Source: Martinezella dioscoreae
Lineage (GTDB): Bacteria; Pseudomonadota; Alphaproteobacteria; Rhizobiales; Rhizobiaceae
Direction: 5' to 3'
Assembly (NCBI RefSeq): GCF_009176305.1
Contig: NZ_BLAJ01000001.1
Coordinates: 434,001 to 498,000 of the forward strand
Length of the DNA: 64,000 bases
Shown: piece after piece, positions 17,405 to 25,039 of the stretch
Numbering within the stretch: position 1 is the first letter of the stretch
How the letters are laid out: each line of letters starts with the position of its first letter
The notes under the pieces: generated by a model
What the model was told of the DNA's origin: nothing
Database searches by the model: none
What the model saw: the letters and a program-made list of their open reading frames with translations, nothing else
Made by a program: the position numbers and the translations under genes

Positions 17405-18616
17405 TTACGGATGCTTCGGCAGTATGGCGGCGACGCGGTCGGCGAGGCTGATGCGCGCGCCGGGTTCGGCGGGCTCCTGATCTTTCGGCAGGAGATCGAA
17501 GATCGGCGAGCCGTCGCCTTCCTTGAGTGCCGTCAGCGCCACCATGCTGGCGGCGATCTTGGCAATCTCCTCGCGCATGGCATCGTCATGCGCTGGCGTG
17601 CGGGCCTTCAGCAGGCGGTCCGATAGGGCCGCTGCCCGATTGCGAACCTCTTCCGTCATCTGGGCGATTTCATCTTCCACTTTTCGTTCCGGTTCCGCCA
17701 TCTGCGGCGGCTCGCTTATGGTTCCTTGCTCACTGGCGCTGCCCGCAATTATCGATGCGGCAGCGAGTTTCGGCGTTCTTGTGGCCCTCTTCGGCGGTGT
17801 GAGGCCAGCGGCGCGCAGCGCCTTGCCGGCTTCCTTCGATTCCTTGATGGCAGCCTCCAGCCGCTCCCTCAGGCGAACGACATCCTGGGCGTGGCGTTCA
17901 ATCGCGGTTTCCTTGTCGGCGCTGCCGGCAATCTCGCGGTTGAGGCGTTCCTCAAGCCGCTTGTTCTTGTCGCTTTCCTGGCGTAGCGATTGCTCGGCAT
18001 CCGCGGCGCGCAGGCTTGCCGCATTCAGCTCCTGGCGCAGCGTATCGCGCTCGTCGCGTAATGTGTTGATGCGCAGCTTCAGACTCTCGATCTCGGTTTC
18101 GCGGGCTGCCAGATCGATCCTGAGATTGTCGGCATCGGCACCCATTTTCGTCATCCGTTTGCGCAGGCTGTCAATATCCGCCTCTTTCTCGGCGCTGGCC
18201 TGCTCGGCGGCGTGGATGCTCGATTTCAGCTGGCTGATATAGCTCTCTTCCTGGCGCAGACGCGAGCGCAGTTCGCCTGCCTCCACCTCCAGATCGTCGA
18301 TGCGCGTCTGCAGCTCCCCGCTTGCGGCGGAGAGCCGGCTCGCTTCCTGCTGAAGTTTGCCATTCTGAATCTGCAGCGCAACGGTCTTGTCACGCTCCTG
18401 CGTCAGGGCATGTTCGGTCCGCGCGTTTTCGGCTGCGAAGAGCGCGCGCGCCATGTCTTTCTGCGCGCGCACTTCCTGCGGGCTCAAGGGCATAGTCGCC
18501 TTCAAGCGTTTCTCGGTGAACCAGACGATGCGACGATGGATTGCCGGCGCGATGAGAAAGACCAGTAGAGCGGCCGTCAGAAAGCCCAATCCGAACAAGA
18601 GAGCAAATTGAATCAC
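17405..18616 (-). CDS. Membrane-anchored coiled-coil protein of unknown function
   Basis: 403 residues. One N-terminal transmembrane helix (about 3-25, ALLFGLGFLTAALLVFLIAP) is followed by a long heptad-rich coiled coil (about 45-265) dense in Glu, Leu, Arg and Ala, then a Pro-containing linker and a C-terminal helical segment. No enzyme motif is visible. The architecture (short anchor plus long cytoplasmic coiled coil) is shared with scaffolding or cell-division proteins such as ZapG or RmuC-like proteins, but I do not assign it to either. The gene is convergent with the SpoU gene. Confidence 0.8.
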   Translation of the reverse strand: MIQFALLFGLGFLTAALLVFLIAPAIHRRIVWFTEKRLKATMPLSPQEVRAQKDMARALFAAENARTEHALTQERDKTVALQIQNGKLQQEASRLSAASGELQTRIDDLEVEAGELRSRLRQEESYISQLKSSIHAAEQASAEKEADIDSLRKRMTKMGADADNLRIDLAARETEIESLKLRINTLRDERDTLRQELNAASLRAADAEQSLRQESDKNKRLEERLNREIAGSADKETAIERHAQDVVRLRERLEAAIKESKEAGKALRAAGLTPPKRATRTPKLAAASIIAGSASEQGTISEPPQMAEPERKVEDEIAQMTEEVRNRAAALSDRLLKARTPAHDDAMREEIAKIAASMVALTALKEGDGSPIFDLLPKDQEPAEPGARISLADRVAAILPKHP

Positions 18617-18732
18617 GACGCAGCCAGTATTCTGGAGTTATGTTCGATATCGATAAAATGATTAATCATGGGTTAGCCATGCGGGCAAGCGTTTAACGCG
18701 GATATGGTTTATCGGCGCGGAGCCGGTTTGGC

Positions 18733-18763
18733 GGAAAGAAAAGGCCCGCAACTGAAGCGGGCC
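18733..18763 (-). terminator. Intrinsic terminator of eipA
   Basis: On the minus strand GGCCCGC-TTCAGTT-GCGGGCC is followed by TTTTCTTTCC. It lies about 40 bases beyond the eipA stop codon. Confidence 0.75.
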
Positions 18764-18803
18764 AAGGCGTGCGCTGCTTGGGAGATCGTATCAGAGGATT
18801 GGT

Positions 18804-19415
18804 TCAGAAAGGATTCCAGGTCGGGTTCGGCGTGACTTTGAGATAGCCCATGTTGATGCCAAGGCGTGCGCCAAGGCCGGTGCGGATCGGAACGAGCACG
18901 ATGTTGTTGTTCTTCAGGACAGTCATGCCGAAGCCGGCAACCACGAATGCCTGGCCGCTGACGCCGCCGAAGCGGGTGTAGACGCTGTTGATGCTCGGCA
19001 GATCATAGACCAGCATCATGACGCGGGTGCCCTGGCCGCCGTAGTCGAAGCCGAGCGATGGTCCCTGCCAGTAGAGCGGATGCTCGCCGGCATTCTTGGT
19101 GTTGAGCTGGCCTTCGCCGTAGGTCAGGCCTGCGAGGAACGCGCCGGAACCTTCCTGACCGAGGATGTAGCCATTCGGCAGGCCATACTGCTGGAAGGCG
19201 CGCTCGACCACCTTGGCAAGGCCACCGCTGGTGGAGCCGAAGAAGGAGTGGCCGGCATCGACGATTTCCTGAGCCGAATATTGATTGGTGGGCGCGGCAG
19301 CGGCCTGACGGGCCGGCAACGCGAAACTCACAAATGCGACAATGGCCAGAATCAGGCCGAGGCCGAGCGTTCTGGTGCCGGGGCTTGGCATTCTCTTCAG
19401 GAATTCATAGCGCAT
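18804..19415 (-). CDS. eipA: EipA-family (DUF1134) periplasmic envelope-integrity protein
   Basis: 203 residues from the ATG at 19415, preceded by ACGGAAGA. A signal peptide is clear (about 1-41: basic start, hydrophobic core LGLILAIVAFVSFALPA, then an AAA cleavage region). The mature part with SAQEIVDAGHSFFGSTSGGLAKVVERAFQQYG and the GFDYGGQGTRVMMLVYDL block matches the DUF1134 family. In Brucella, EipA is a periplasmic protein needed for envelope stress resistance, and a cell-envelope role here is by homology. It is divergent from chpT, with a 303-base shared upstream region. Confidence 0.85.
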   Translation of the reverse strand: MRYEFLKRMPSPGTRTLGLGLILAIVAFVSFALPARQAAAAPTNQYSAQEIVDAGHSFFGSTSGGLAKVVERAFQQYGLPNGYILGQEGSGAFLAGLTYGEGQLNTKNAGEHPLYWQGPSLGFDYGGQGTRVMMLVYDLPSINSVYTRFGGVSGQAFVVAGFGMTVLKNNNIVLVPIRTGLGARLGINMGYLKVTPNPTWNPF

Positions 19416-19718
19416 GGAAGTCTTCCGTTCATCATGGTCGGTGCAACAGGGACGAATAGGCGACGCATTCGCCTGAATGCGCCATGCATGGCACGCCCCC
19501 ATTTTTTCAGACCATTTCGCCCATCTCTCGCAGGACGAATCGCGTGCGAAAAAGTCTGATGGTGATGAATGCATTTTGCGTCGATGGTCTTAACAATCGG
19601 TTTACCAAATATGGTGTCATTATGGCGCGCGGTACACTGGCTGCGAAACCCTCGAGCAACCTTACCGTGGCAAGGTGGAACTACTCGCTTTGCCCTGTCA
19701 GCATTCAGGAGACAATGA
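19416..19718. other. Divergent intergenic region eipA/chpT
   Basis: 303 bases that should hold promoters for eipA and chpT. One GAATC site (GANTC class) is at 19537-19541. No gene, terminator or long repeat is seen. Confidence 0.55.
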
Positions 19719-20375
19719 ATGTCGAAAAATCCCAATCTCACTCTGACCGGACCGGATCTGGCCGCGCTGCTGTGCAGCCGCGTCTGCCATGACGTGATCT
19801 CGCCGGTCGGGGCGATCAACAATGGCCTGGAGCTGCTCGACGAGGGTGGTGCCGACGCCGACGCGATGGATCTGATCCGCACCAGTGCGCTCAACGCTTC
19901 CGTCCGCCTCAAATTCGCGCGTCTTGCCTTTGGCGCGTCCGGTTCGGTCGGCGCGTCGATCGACACCGGCGAGGCGGAGCGGGCCGCCAAGGATTTCGCC
20001 GCCGCCGAGAAGAAGACCGAGGTTAGCTGGGTCGGTCCGCGCGCGATCATCGCCAAGAACCGCGTGAAGCTGCTGCTCAATCTCTTCCTCGTTGCCTATG
20101 GCGCCATTCCGCGCGGCGGCAATATCGAGGTGACACTCGAAAATCCCGAATTCGAGGCAAAGTTCACGATCACCGCCAAGGGTCGGCTGATGCGAATACC
20201 ACCGAAGTTCGCCGAGATTTGCTCCGGCACGCTGGAGGAAGCCATCGATGCTCACTCGATCCAGCCCTATTACACGGTGCTGCTGGCCGAGGAGAGCGGC
20301 ATGGAGCTCTCCTACAATGCGACTCCGGAGGAATTAACCTTCGTAGCGACCATGGCTGCCCAAGCCGCGGAGTAA
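19719..20375 (+). CDS. chpT: Histidine phosphotransferase ChpT
   Basis: 218 residues. The phospho-acceptor His24 lies in SRVCHDVISPVGAINNGLELL, the dimerisation-helix signature of ChpT, and the second part (about 90-215) is the degenerate ATPase-like domain without an ATP-binding G-box. In Caulobacter ChpT passes phosphate from CckA to CtrA and CpdR, controlling the cell cycle. The neighbours are a receiver-domain gene, ctrA and sciP, which strongly supports the call. A hairpin terminator follows. Confidence 0.93.
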   Translation: MSKNPNLTLTGPDLAALLCSRVCHDVISPVGAINNGLELLDEGGADADAMDLIRTSALNASVRLKFARLAFGASGSVGASIDTGEAERAAKDFAAAEKKTEVSWVGPRAIIAKNRVKLLLNLFLVAYGAIPRGGNIEVTLENPEFEAKFTITAKGRLMRIPPKFAEICSGTLEEAIDAHSIQPYYTVLLAEESGMELSYNATPEELTFVATMAAQAAE

Positions 20376-20397
20376 GCGGGTCGATCCATTGATGTTT

Positions 20398-20434
20398 AGC
20401 CCGCAGTCGGTCATCGGCTGCGGGCTTATCTTTT
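20398..20434 (+). terminator. Terminator after chpT
   Basis: AGCCCGCAG (20398-20406) pairs with CTGCGGGCT (20418-20426), followed by TATCTTTT. The T-run is interrupted, so efficiency is uncertain. Confidence 0.65.
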
Positions 20435-20575
20435 CGTGTATCGAAAATTCTGTGCAATCTTGGAGTTGTCCGCTCAATTGATAATGTAGCGGTAACGAAT
20501 CCTTAGCTTGCTGCTCCTATCGTTTCAATTTGAAGCCGGCATCGATGATGGCGGCTGATGCCAGGGAGCTCACAC

Positions 20576-20938
20576 ATGCAGCGGTTCATGATAACGGATA
20601 CATCGGATGTCGTACGCAAGGTCGGCAAACGAATCCTGTCCGAGCTGGATTTTCTCGTGAGCGAAGCCGGAGATGCGCGCGAAGCGCTGATGCGCTGCCA
20701 GGCCGAAATGCCAGATTATCTGATCGTCGATGCCGGCATGGAAGGGGCACTCGAGCTCATCGCCAGCATCCGCGCCATGCCCGATGGCAAGGACGTGAAG
20801 ATCTATTACTGCGTTATCGAGGCCGACCTTCGCAAGCTGATGGCCGGAAAGCGCGCGGGCGCAACGGATTTTCTGCTGAAGCCATTCGATCGCAAGATCC
20901 TGACGGCCATCTTCGGCAATCGTGCCGCCGCCGCCTGA
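20576..20938 (+). CDS. Single-domain response regulator with atypical active site
   Basis: 120 residues, one receiver domain and no output domain. The phospho-acceptor is Asp52 (YLIVDAGM) and the conserved Lys is Lys102 (FLLKPF). Two canonical residues differ: the N-terminal acidic pair is reduced to a single Asp (FMITDTSD), and the Thr/Ser after strand 4 is replaced (IYYCVIEAD). The ATG at 20576 is preceded by GGGAGCTC. It lies between chpT and ctrA and is conserved-looking, so it may touch the CckA-ChpT relay, but this is inference. It is not CpdR, which has a normal DD pair. Confidence 0.85.
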   Translation: MQRFMITDTSDVVRKVGKRILSELDFLVSEAGDAREALMRCQAEMPDYLIVDAGMEGALELIASIRAMPDGKDVKIYYCVIEADLRKLMAGKRAGATDFLLKPFDRKILTAIFGNRAAAA

Positions 20939-20964
20939 TTTCAATGAGATACATCGAAACAAGG

Positions 20965-20995
20965 ATAGCCGCCCTTCGAGGCGGCTATTATTTTG
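20965..20995 (+). terminator. Intrinsic terminator after the receiver gene
   Basis: ATAGCCGCC-CTTCGA-GGCGGCTAT followed by TATTTTG; nine-base perfect stem 27 bases after the stop codon. Confidence 0.8.
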
Positions 20996-21012
20996 CGCTG
21001 CATTGAGGCCAA

Positions 21013-21043
21013 CAAAAAATCCCGCCTCGAAAGACGGGATTTC
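21013..21043 (-). terminator. Intrinsic terminator of ctrA
   Basis: On the minus strand AAATCCCG-TCTTTCGAGG-CGGGATTTTTTG. The T-run corresponds to the A-run at 21013-21019. It lies about 30 bases beyond the ctrA stop. Confidence 0.8.
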
Positions 21044-21074
21044 TGTGTGTCGGCGGTAAAGGCGGGGAGGCGGC

Positions 21075-21776
21075 TCAGGCGCTTTCGGCGAAATCGCTGC
21101 TGTCGGGCTCGCGCAACACATAGCCGCGGCCCCAGACCGTTTCGATGTAGTTGGCGCCGCCGGCGGCATTTGCCAGCTTCTTGCGGAGCTTGCAGATGAA
21201 GACGTCGATGATCTTCAGTTCCGGCTCGTCCATGCCGCCATAGAGGTGGTTGAGGAACATTTCCTTGGTGAGCGTCGTGCCCTTGCGCAGCGAGAGCAGC
21301 TCCAGCATCTGATATTCCTTGCCGGTCAGATGCACGCGCTGTCCGCCGACTTCGACGGTCTTGGCGTCGAGGTTGACGATGAGCTCGCCGGTCATGATGA
21401 CAGACTGGGCATGGCCCTTGGAACGGCGGACGATGGCGTGGATGCGGGCGACCAGCTCATCCTTGTGGAAAGGCTTGGTCATATAGTCGTCGGCGCCGAA
21501 GCCGAGGCCGCGAACCTTGTCCTCGATGCCGGCCATGCCGGAGAGGATGAGGATCGGTGTCTTGACCTTCGAGAGGCGCAGCGTGCGCAGCACTTCGTAG
21601 CCGGACATGTCGGGAAGGTTGAGATCGAGAAGGATGATGTCGTAGTCGTAGAGCTTTCCGAGATCGACGCCTTCTTCACCGAGATCGGTTGTATAGACGT
21701 TGAAACTTTCGGATTTGAGCATCAGCTCGATGCTCTGCGCTGTCGCGCTATCGTCTTCAATGAGTAGAACCCGCAT
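21075..21776 (-). CDS. ctrA: Cell-cycle master response regulator CtrA
   Basis: 233 residues. The receiver domain has the acidic pair in LLIEDD, phospho-acceptor Asp51 ([14 protein letters not shown]), the conserved Ser/Thr in ILILSGMAG and Lys in [10 protein letters not shown]. The OmpR-type winged-helix domain follows ([32 protein letters not shown]), with the strongly conserved CtrA recognition helix [14 protein letters not shown]. CtrA controls division, flagellar and DNA-methylation genes and blocks replication initiation. The upstream region carries four GANTC sites and a TTAACCAT half-site, consistent with CcrM-dependent and autoregulated expression. Confidence 0.98.
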   Translation of the reverse strand: MRVLLIEDDSATAQSIELMLKSESFNVYTTDLGEEGVDLGKLYDYDIILLDLNLPDMSGYEVLRTLRLSKVKTPILILSGMAGIEDKVRGLGFGADDYMTKPFHKDELVARIHAIVRRSKGHAQSVIMTGELIVNLDAKTVEVGGQRVHLTGKEYQMLELLSLRKGTTLTKEMFLNHLYGGMDEPELKIIDVFICKLRKKLANAAGGANYIETVWGRGYVLREPDSSDFAESA

Positions 21777-22217
21777 AATTGTCCCCTTTACCGCCGCCGA
21801 AAGGTCGTCAGCCCCTTAACGCGATACCGATCAAATCACTGCTTGATTTGGAAGCTGCCATGCAATGGTTAACAAATTCTGATTCACTCTGGCAAGTCGT
21901 ATCGAATTTATTAAATAATTTTTCCATTGCACTGTTTTCCAACGACAATCAGTAAAATCGACTCCTAAAGTATTGCATTAACAACCAACGCCAAGTGATT
22001 CATCTGACTCACCAATGCCGACATGTCGAATTCCGACCACAACATTTACCGAGCCTTAAATCATTGCGCCTATCATTAACGATGCCCGTAAACGAAAGGT
22101 TACCAGCGGTAGGCTTTTATTAAGATCGCTGGAAATTTTTTTAACCAAGCCGTCTCAAAGCGGTTCGGCGAACGGGAATATCGAGAGCCGGGGTCTCGCA
22201 TCACGGGAGTAATGCGT
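21777..22217. promoter_or_regulatory. ctrA/fliJ divergent control region with GANTC and CtrA-like sites
   Basis: 441 bases without a gene. GANTC (CcrM) sites are at 21881-21885, 21960-21964, 21997-22001 and 22006-22010, four sites within 130 bases. A TTAACCAT CtrA-type half-site is at 21865-21872 (read on the minus strand), about 90 bases ahead of ctrA, and TTAACCA at 22141-22147 lies 71 bases ahead of fliJ. This resembles the CcrM/CtrA-controlled ctrA promoter arrangement known from other Alphaproteobacteria. Actual start sites cannot be read. Confidence 0.6.
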
Positions 22218-22574
22218 ATGAAGTCACGTGAGAGCCTTGTTCGCCTGAAAGAGTTTCAGGTGAACGAAAAACGCCGTCAGTTGCAGCAGCTGCAGATGAT
22301 GATGGCGGAATTTGACCGCATGACGAAGGAACTGGAAAGCCAGATCGTCGTCGAGGAGAAGAAGTCCGGCATTTCCGATCCGAGCCATTTTGCCTACCCG
22401 ACCTTTGCCAAGGCTGCCCGCCAGCGTGCGGACAATCTGCAGGTGTCGATCCGGGAGCTGCAGGTTCAGGAAGAGGCGCTGGAAAATTCGCTTGAGGAAA
22501 TGCAGGCCGAATATGCCAAGGCCGCAGCGCTTGAAGAGCGTGATGGTTCGGGTCCGGCGCGGGCACGCGCCTGA
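22218..22574 (+). CDS. fliJ: FliJ-like flagellar export protein
   Basis: 118 residues, almost entirely a charged coiled coil (LVRLKEFQVNEKRRQLQQLQ onward), the character of FliJ, the stalk-like subunit of the flagellar type III export ATPase. I prefer the ATG at 22218 because GGGAG ends eight bases before it; the ATG at 22212 is too close. It is divergent from ctrA, a gene order found in other Alphaproteobacteria, and a TTAACCA half-site upstream suggests CtrA control, as expected for flagellar genes. No other flagellar gene is near, and FliJ sequences are weakly conserved, so the call rests partly on context. Confidence 0.72.
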   Translation: MKSRESLVRLKEFQVNEKRRQLQQLQMMMAEFDRMTKELESQIVVEEKKSGISDPSHFAYPTFAKAARQRADNLQVSIRELQVQEEALENSLEEMQAEYAKAAALEERDGSGPARARA

Positions 22575-22816
22575 GATCGCAATTCCGTCTTCTCCTTCGG
22601 ATCAAGCATGATTGCGTTCCGGTACGGAGCTTATCTTCGGAATGCGAAGAGTATGATGGAAGCGCATGAAGGCTGCGCATGACTGGCCGTGACGGGGCCG
22701 GCCATGCGCAGCTTTTGCGTTTTCGGAGATAATCCGACCGATTGGACGGATTTTGTCCCGCTTGGTCATGCGATGCGCGCGTGCGACGCGTGCTGCCGTG
22801 CTTAAAGCACCGCGTT

Positions 22817-23098
22817 TTAGAGATTAACGACGTCGCGCCAGTCATCATGACGTTGCGCCTGAGCCTTCAAGAAGGGACAGAGCGGGATGATTTTCCAGCC
22901 GCCACAGCGCGCCTCTTCGACGGCGTGAAGCGCCAGCGCCTGGCCGACTCCCTTGCCACGCAGGGCATCCGGCACGCCGGTATGATCGACGATGATCAGC
23001 TTGGGAGACGTGCGGGAAAAGGTCATCTCCGCCTCGTAGCCTTCGACCGTTGCAACATAACGGCCGCCGGATGCATTGTTTTCGTTGCGGATATCCAT
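22817..23098 (-). CDS. Small GNAT-like N-acetyltransferase (YidJ/COG2388 type)
   Basis: 93 residues from the ATG at 23098 (AGGGAGAA ahead). The signature VPDALRGKGVGQALALHAVEEAR and the C-terminal WKIIPLCPF match the minimal GNAT family also called YjdJ-type. Only the acetyl-CoA-binding core is present, with an RGKGVG loop. Substrate unknown. It lies between fliJ and sciP on the strand of ctrA. Confidence 0.82.
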   Translation of the reverse strand: MDIRNENNASGGRYVATVEGYEAEMTFSRTSPKLIIVDHTGVPDALRGKGVGQALALHAVEEARCGGWKIIPLCPFLKAQAQRHDDWRDVVNL

Positions 23099-23261
23099 GA
23101 TTTTCTCCCTTGTCGCATCTGATGCAATGAGGATTGCATGTGCTCCGGCGTCTGCCAACCGTCGAGATTGTTAACGGATCGTCTCCGTTTAGGTTGATGT
23201 CAAAAATACGGACCGGCCAAGCCCTTTAGCGTAGGCGAGGCGAGCAATGCGCGGGCGCCCT

Positions 23262-23305
23262 TCAATAAAATAATTCGGGCCTCTTTCGCAAGAAAAGAGG
23301 CCCGA
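23262..23305 (-). terminator. Intrinsic terminator of sciP
   Basis: On the minus strand TTCGGGCCTCTTTT-CTTGCG-AAAGAGGCCCGAA is followed by a T-rich TTATTTTATT. It is a long stem and lies about 36 bases beyond the sciP stop. Confidence 0.85.
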
Positions 23306-23341
23306 ACACAAAATAGAATAAAGGTGGTGCTGTCGCTGCTG

Positions 23342-23617
23342 TCAGTGGCGATACTGCTGTATGCGGGTCGTCCGGAGGCCGGCAAGGCCATGGGTATTGA
23401 TGGACGACTGCCAGGAGAGGAACTCTTCGACGGTCAACGTATAACGTTCGCAGGCTTCTTCCAAGCTGAGCAGACCACCACGCACGGCGGCGACAACCTC
23501 AGCTTTACGACGAATGACCCAGCGGCGCGTATTCGGCGGCGGAAGGTCTGCTATCGTCAGCGGGCTGCCATCGGGGCCGATGACATACTTCACTCGGGGA
23601 CGTATCATTTCGGTCAT
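23342..23617 (-). CDS. sciP: CtrA inhibitor SciP (DUF1153 helix-turn-helix protein)
   Basis: 91 residues, close to the Caulobacter SciP length. The highly conserved core is visible: RPRVKYVIGPDGSPLTIADL, then RRWVIRRKAEVVAAVRGGLL and the helix-turn-helix part SLEEACERYTLTVEEFLSW. SciP binds DNA and CtrA and blocks CtrA-dependent transcription in swarmer cells. The start at 23617 has AGAGAG four bases ahead; an ATG at 23608 is in frame. A GACTC site (23620-23624) lies between ribosome-binding site and start codon region, suggesting CcrM-linked timing. Confidence 0.93.
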   Translation of the reverse strand: MTEMIRPRVKYVIGPDGSPLTIADLPPPNTRRWVIRRKAEVVAAVRGGLLSLEEACERYTLTVEEFLSWQSSINTHGLAGLRTTRIQQYRH

Positions 23618-23918
23618 TGGACTCTCTACACACACTCAAGACCACGTGTGGCACTCTAGCTTGCCACATTTAAAAATTGCCTAAGCACATGGTAAGACTT
23701 TGCTAATAATTTTAATCAATGTGGCGAAGTGCTGATTTGCATATGTTTCGCCTGAGAAAAATGCGCCAAAGCCCCTGTTATTTCAGGGAAAATCGCATTC
23801 ATTCTATGATTTTTTGTCAGTGAAAACTTACGCTTTCGGGCCGAAATTAGCCGCTCCGTTCGGCTACTCGCGCGTTCGAGAAAAGCTGCAGAAGTTGTTT
23901 TTACTTGCAAAAATAAAC
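23618..23918. promoter_or_regulatory. Upstream region of sciP
   Basis: 301 bases between sciP and the end of cysQ. GACTC (GANTC class) is at 23620-23624. TGTGGCA (23647-23653) and TGCCACA (23662-23668) form a perfect 7-bp inverted repeat with an eight-base spacer, an operator-like arrangement; another TGTGGC is at 23720-23725. No gene is seen. The remainder is relatively AT-rich. Confidence 0.45.
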
Positions 23919-24713
23919 TTACGCCGAGACGCCGTGCTTCTGTCCGCCCCAGCAGATGAAGTGCGGATTGGCGAAGTCGACGTCCGCGTACTGGTCGGTC
24001 TTGCCGTAGGTCAGAAGGCCACCCTCGACCGTGACAGTCTTGCCGCCCGCCGCCCGCAACACGGCATCGCCGGCTGCCGTGTCCCATTCCATGGTCCGGC
24101 CAAAACGCGGATAGACATCTGCCTTGCCCTCAGCGAGCAGGCAGAATTTCAGCGACGAACCGATCGATGTACAGCCGGAGACCGCATTGTCGGTGAGAAA
24201 GCCTTCGGTTTTCGCATTGCTATTGCAGCGGCTGGCAAGCGCCGTCAGCTTGGCCGGCGGTTCACGCACCGCAATATTGACGCGGCTAGTAATGGCAAAA
24301 TACTTGTCCACCATCAGCTTGCGCGCCCTGCCGGGCTCGCCAGTAAAGGCGACGCCGAGCGCCGGTGCGTAGACGATGCCGATGAGGGGAATACCGTCTT
24401 CGATATAGGCGATGTTGACGGTGAACTCATCGCGATGCTCGATGAACTCTCGGGTGCCATCGAGCGGGTCCACGAGAAAGAAGGCGCGGCCACGCACATC
24501 CGGAATCTTGCCGGCTGAAACCTGCTCTTCGGCAATGGCCGGGATATACGGAAAATCGCGCTCGAGGTGTCTGAGAATGATGTGTTCGGCCCGCTCGTCG
24601 GCCAGTGTGACGGGGCTCATGTCCTGCTTCAAGGCAACGGAATAGCCGGCACGATAGACCTCCAGGATGGCCTTTCCTGCCTCAAGCGCCGCCTTTTCAA
24701 ATGTTGCAAGCAT
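23919..24713 (-). CDS. cysQ: 3'(2'),5'-bisphosphate nucleotidase
   Basis: 264 residues of the inositol monophosphatase superfamily. Metal-binding motifs are complete: the first Glu region AEEQVSAG, the central DPLDGTREF (the CysQ-type signature) and the C-terminal WDTAAGDAVLRAAGG. CysQ removes the 3' phosphate from PAP/PAPS, a by-product of sulphate assimilation and sulphation. The ATG at 24713 is followed by a normal N-terminal helix. The gene stands alone, with an AT-rich upstream region. Confidence 0.93.
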   Translation of the reverse strand: MLATFEKAALEAGKAILEVYRAGYSVALKQDMSPVTLADERAEHIILRHLERDFPYIPAIAEEQVSAGKIPDVRGRAFFLVDPLDGTREFIEHRDEFTVNIAYIEDGIPLIGIVYAPALGVAFTGEPGRARKLMVDKYFAITSRVNIAVREPPAKLTALASRCNSNAKTEGFLTDNAVSGCTSIGSSLKFCLLAEGKADVYPRFGRTMEWDTAAGDAVLRAAGGKTVTVEGGLLTYGKTDQYADVDFANPHFICWGGQKHGVSA

Positions 24714-25039
24714 GTGCTTCTTCGTCTTCCGCGCGCTGTCTGCGCCTGAACTCTCCAGACATTATATATAAGAATATATAAGAAGTTGCGATTGCGAAGT
24801 TTAGACTTCCGATGCCCGGCTTTCCTGGCCATAGCGCTTGCGCGAGGGTTTAGCAACAGCGGCCCGGAAGGCAGGTCTTTTGGCAGGCCGGCCATGTATC
24901 CCTTCCGCAGCAGATACCGTCCATCACTGCGCATTCGGAAAAGATCATGTTCTGTTTGCGAAGCTTTTTCGCTCTTTCGGGACTTGTCGTTTTTATTGCA
25001 TATGCGAATGTGCGGCCGGGTAGTGATCAGGATGAATGC
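24714..25039. other. Divergent intergenic region cysQ/soxB
   Basis: 326 bases without a convincing gene. A tandem direct repeat of the 10-mer TATATAAGAA occurs at 24765-24784, about 50 bases ahead of cysQ, in an AT-rich island that probably includes the cysQ promoter. The soxB promoter should also lie here. Confidence 0.5.
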
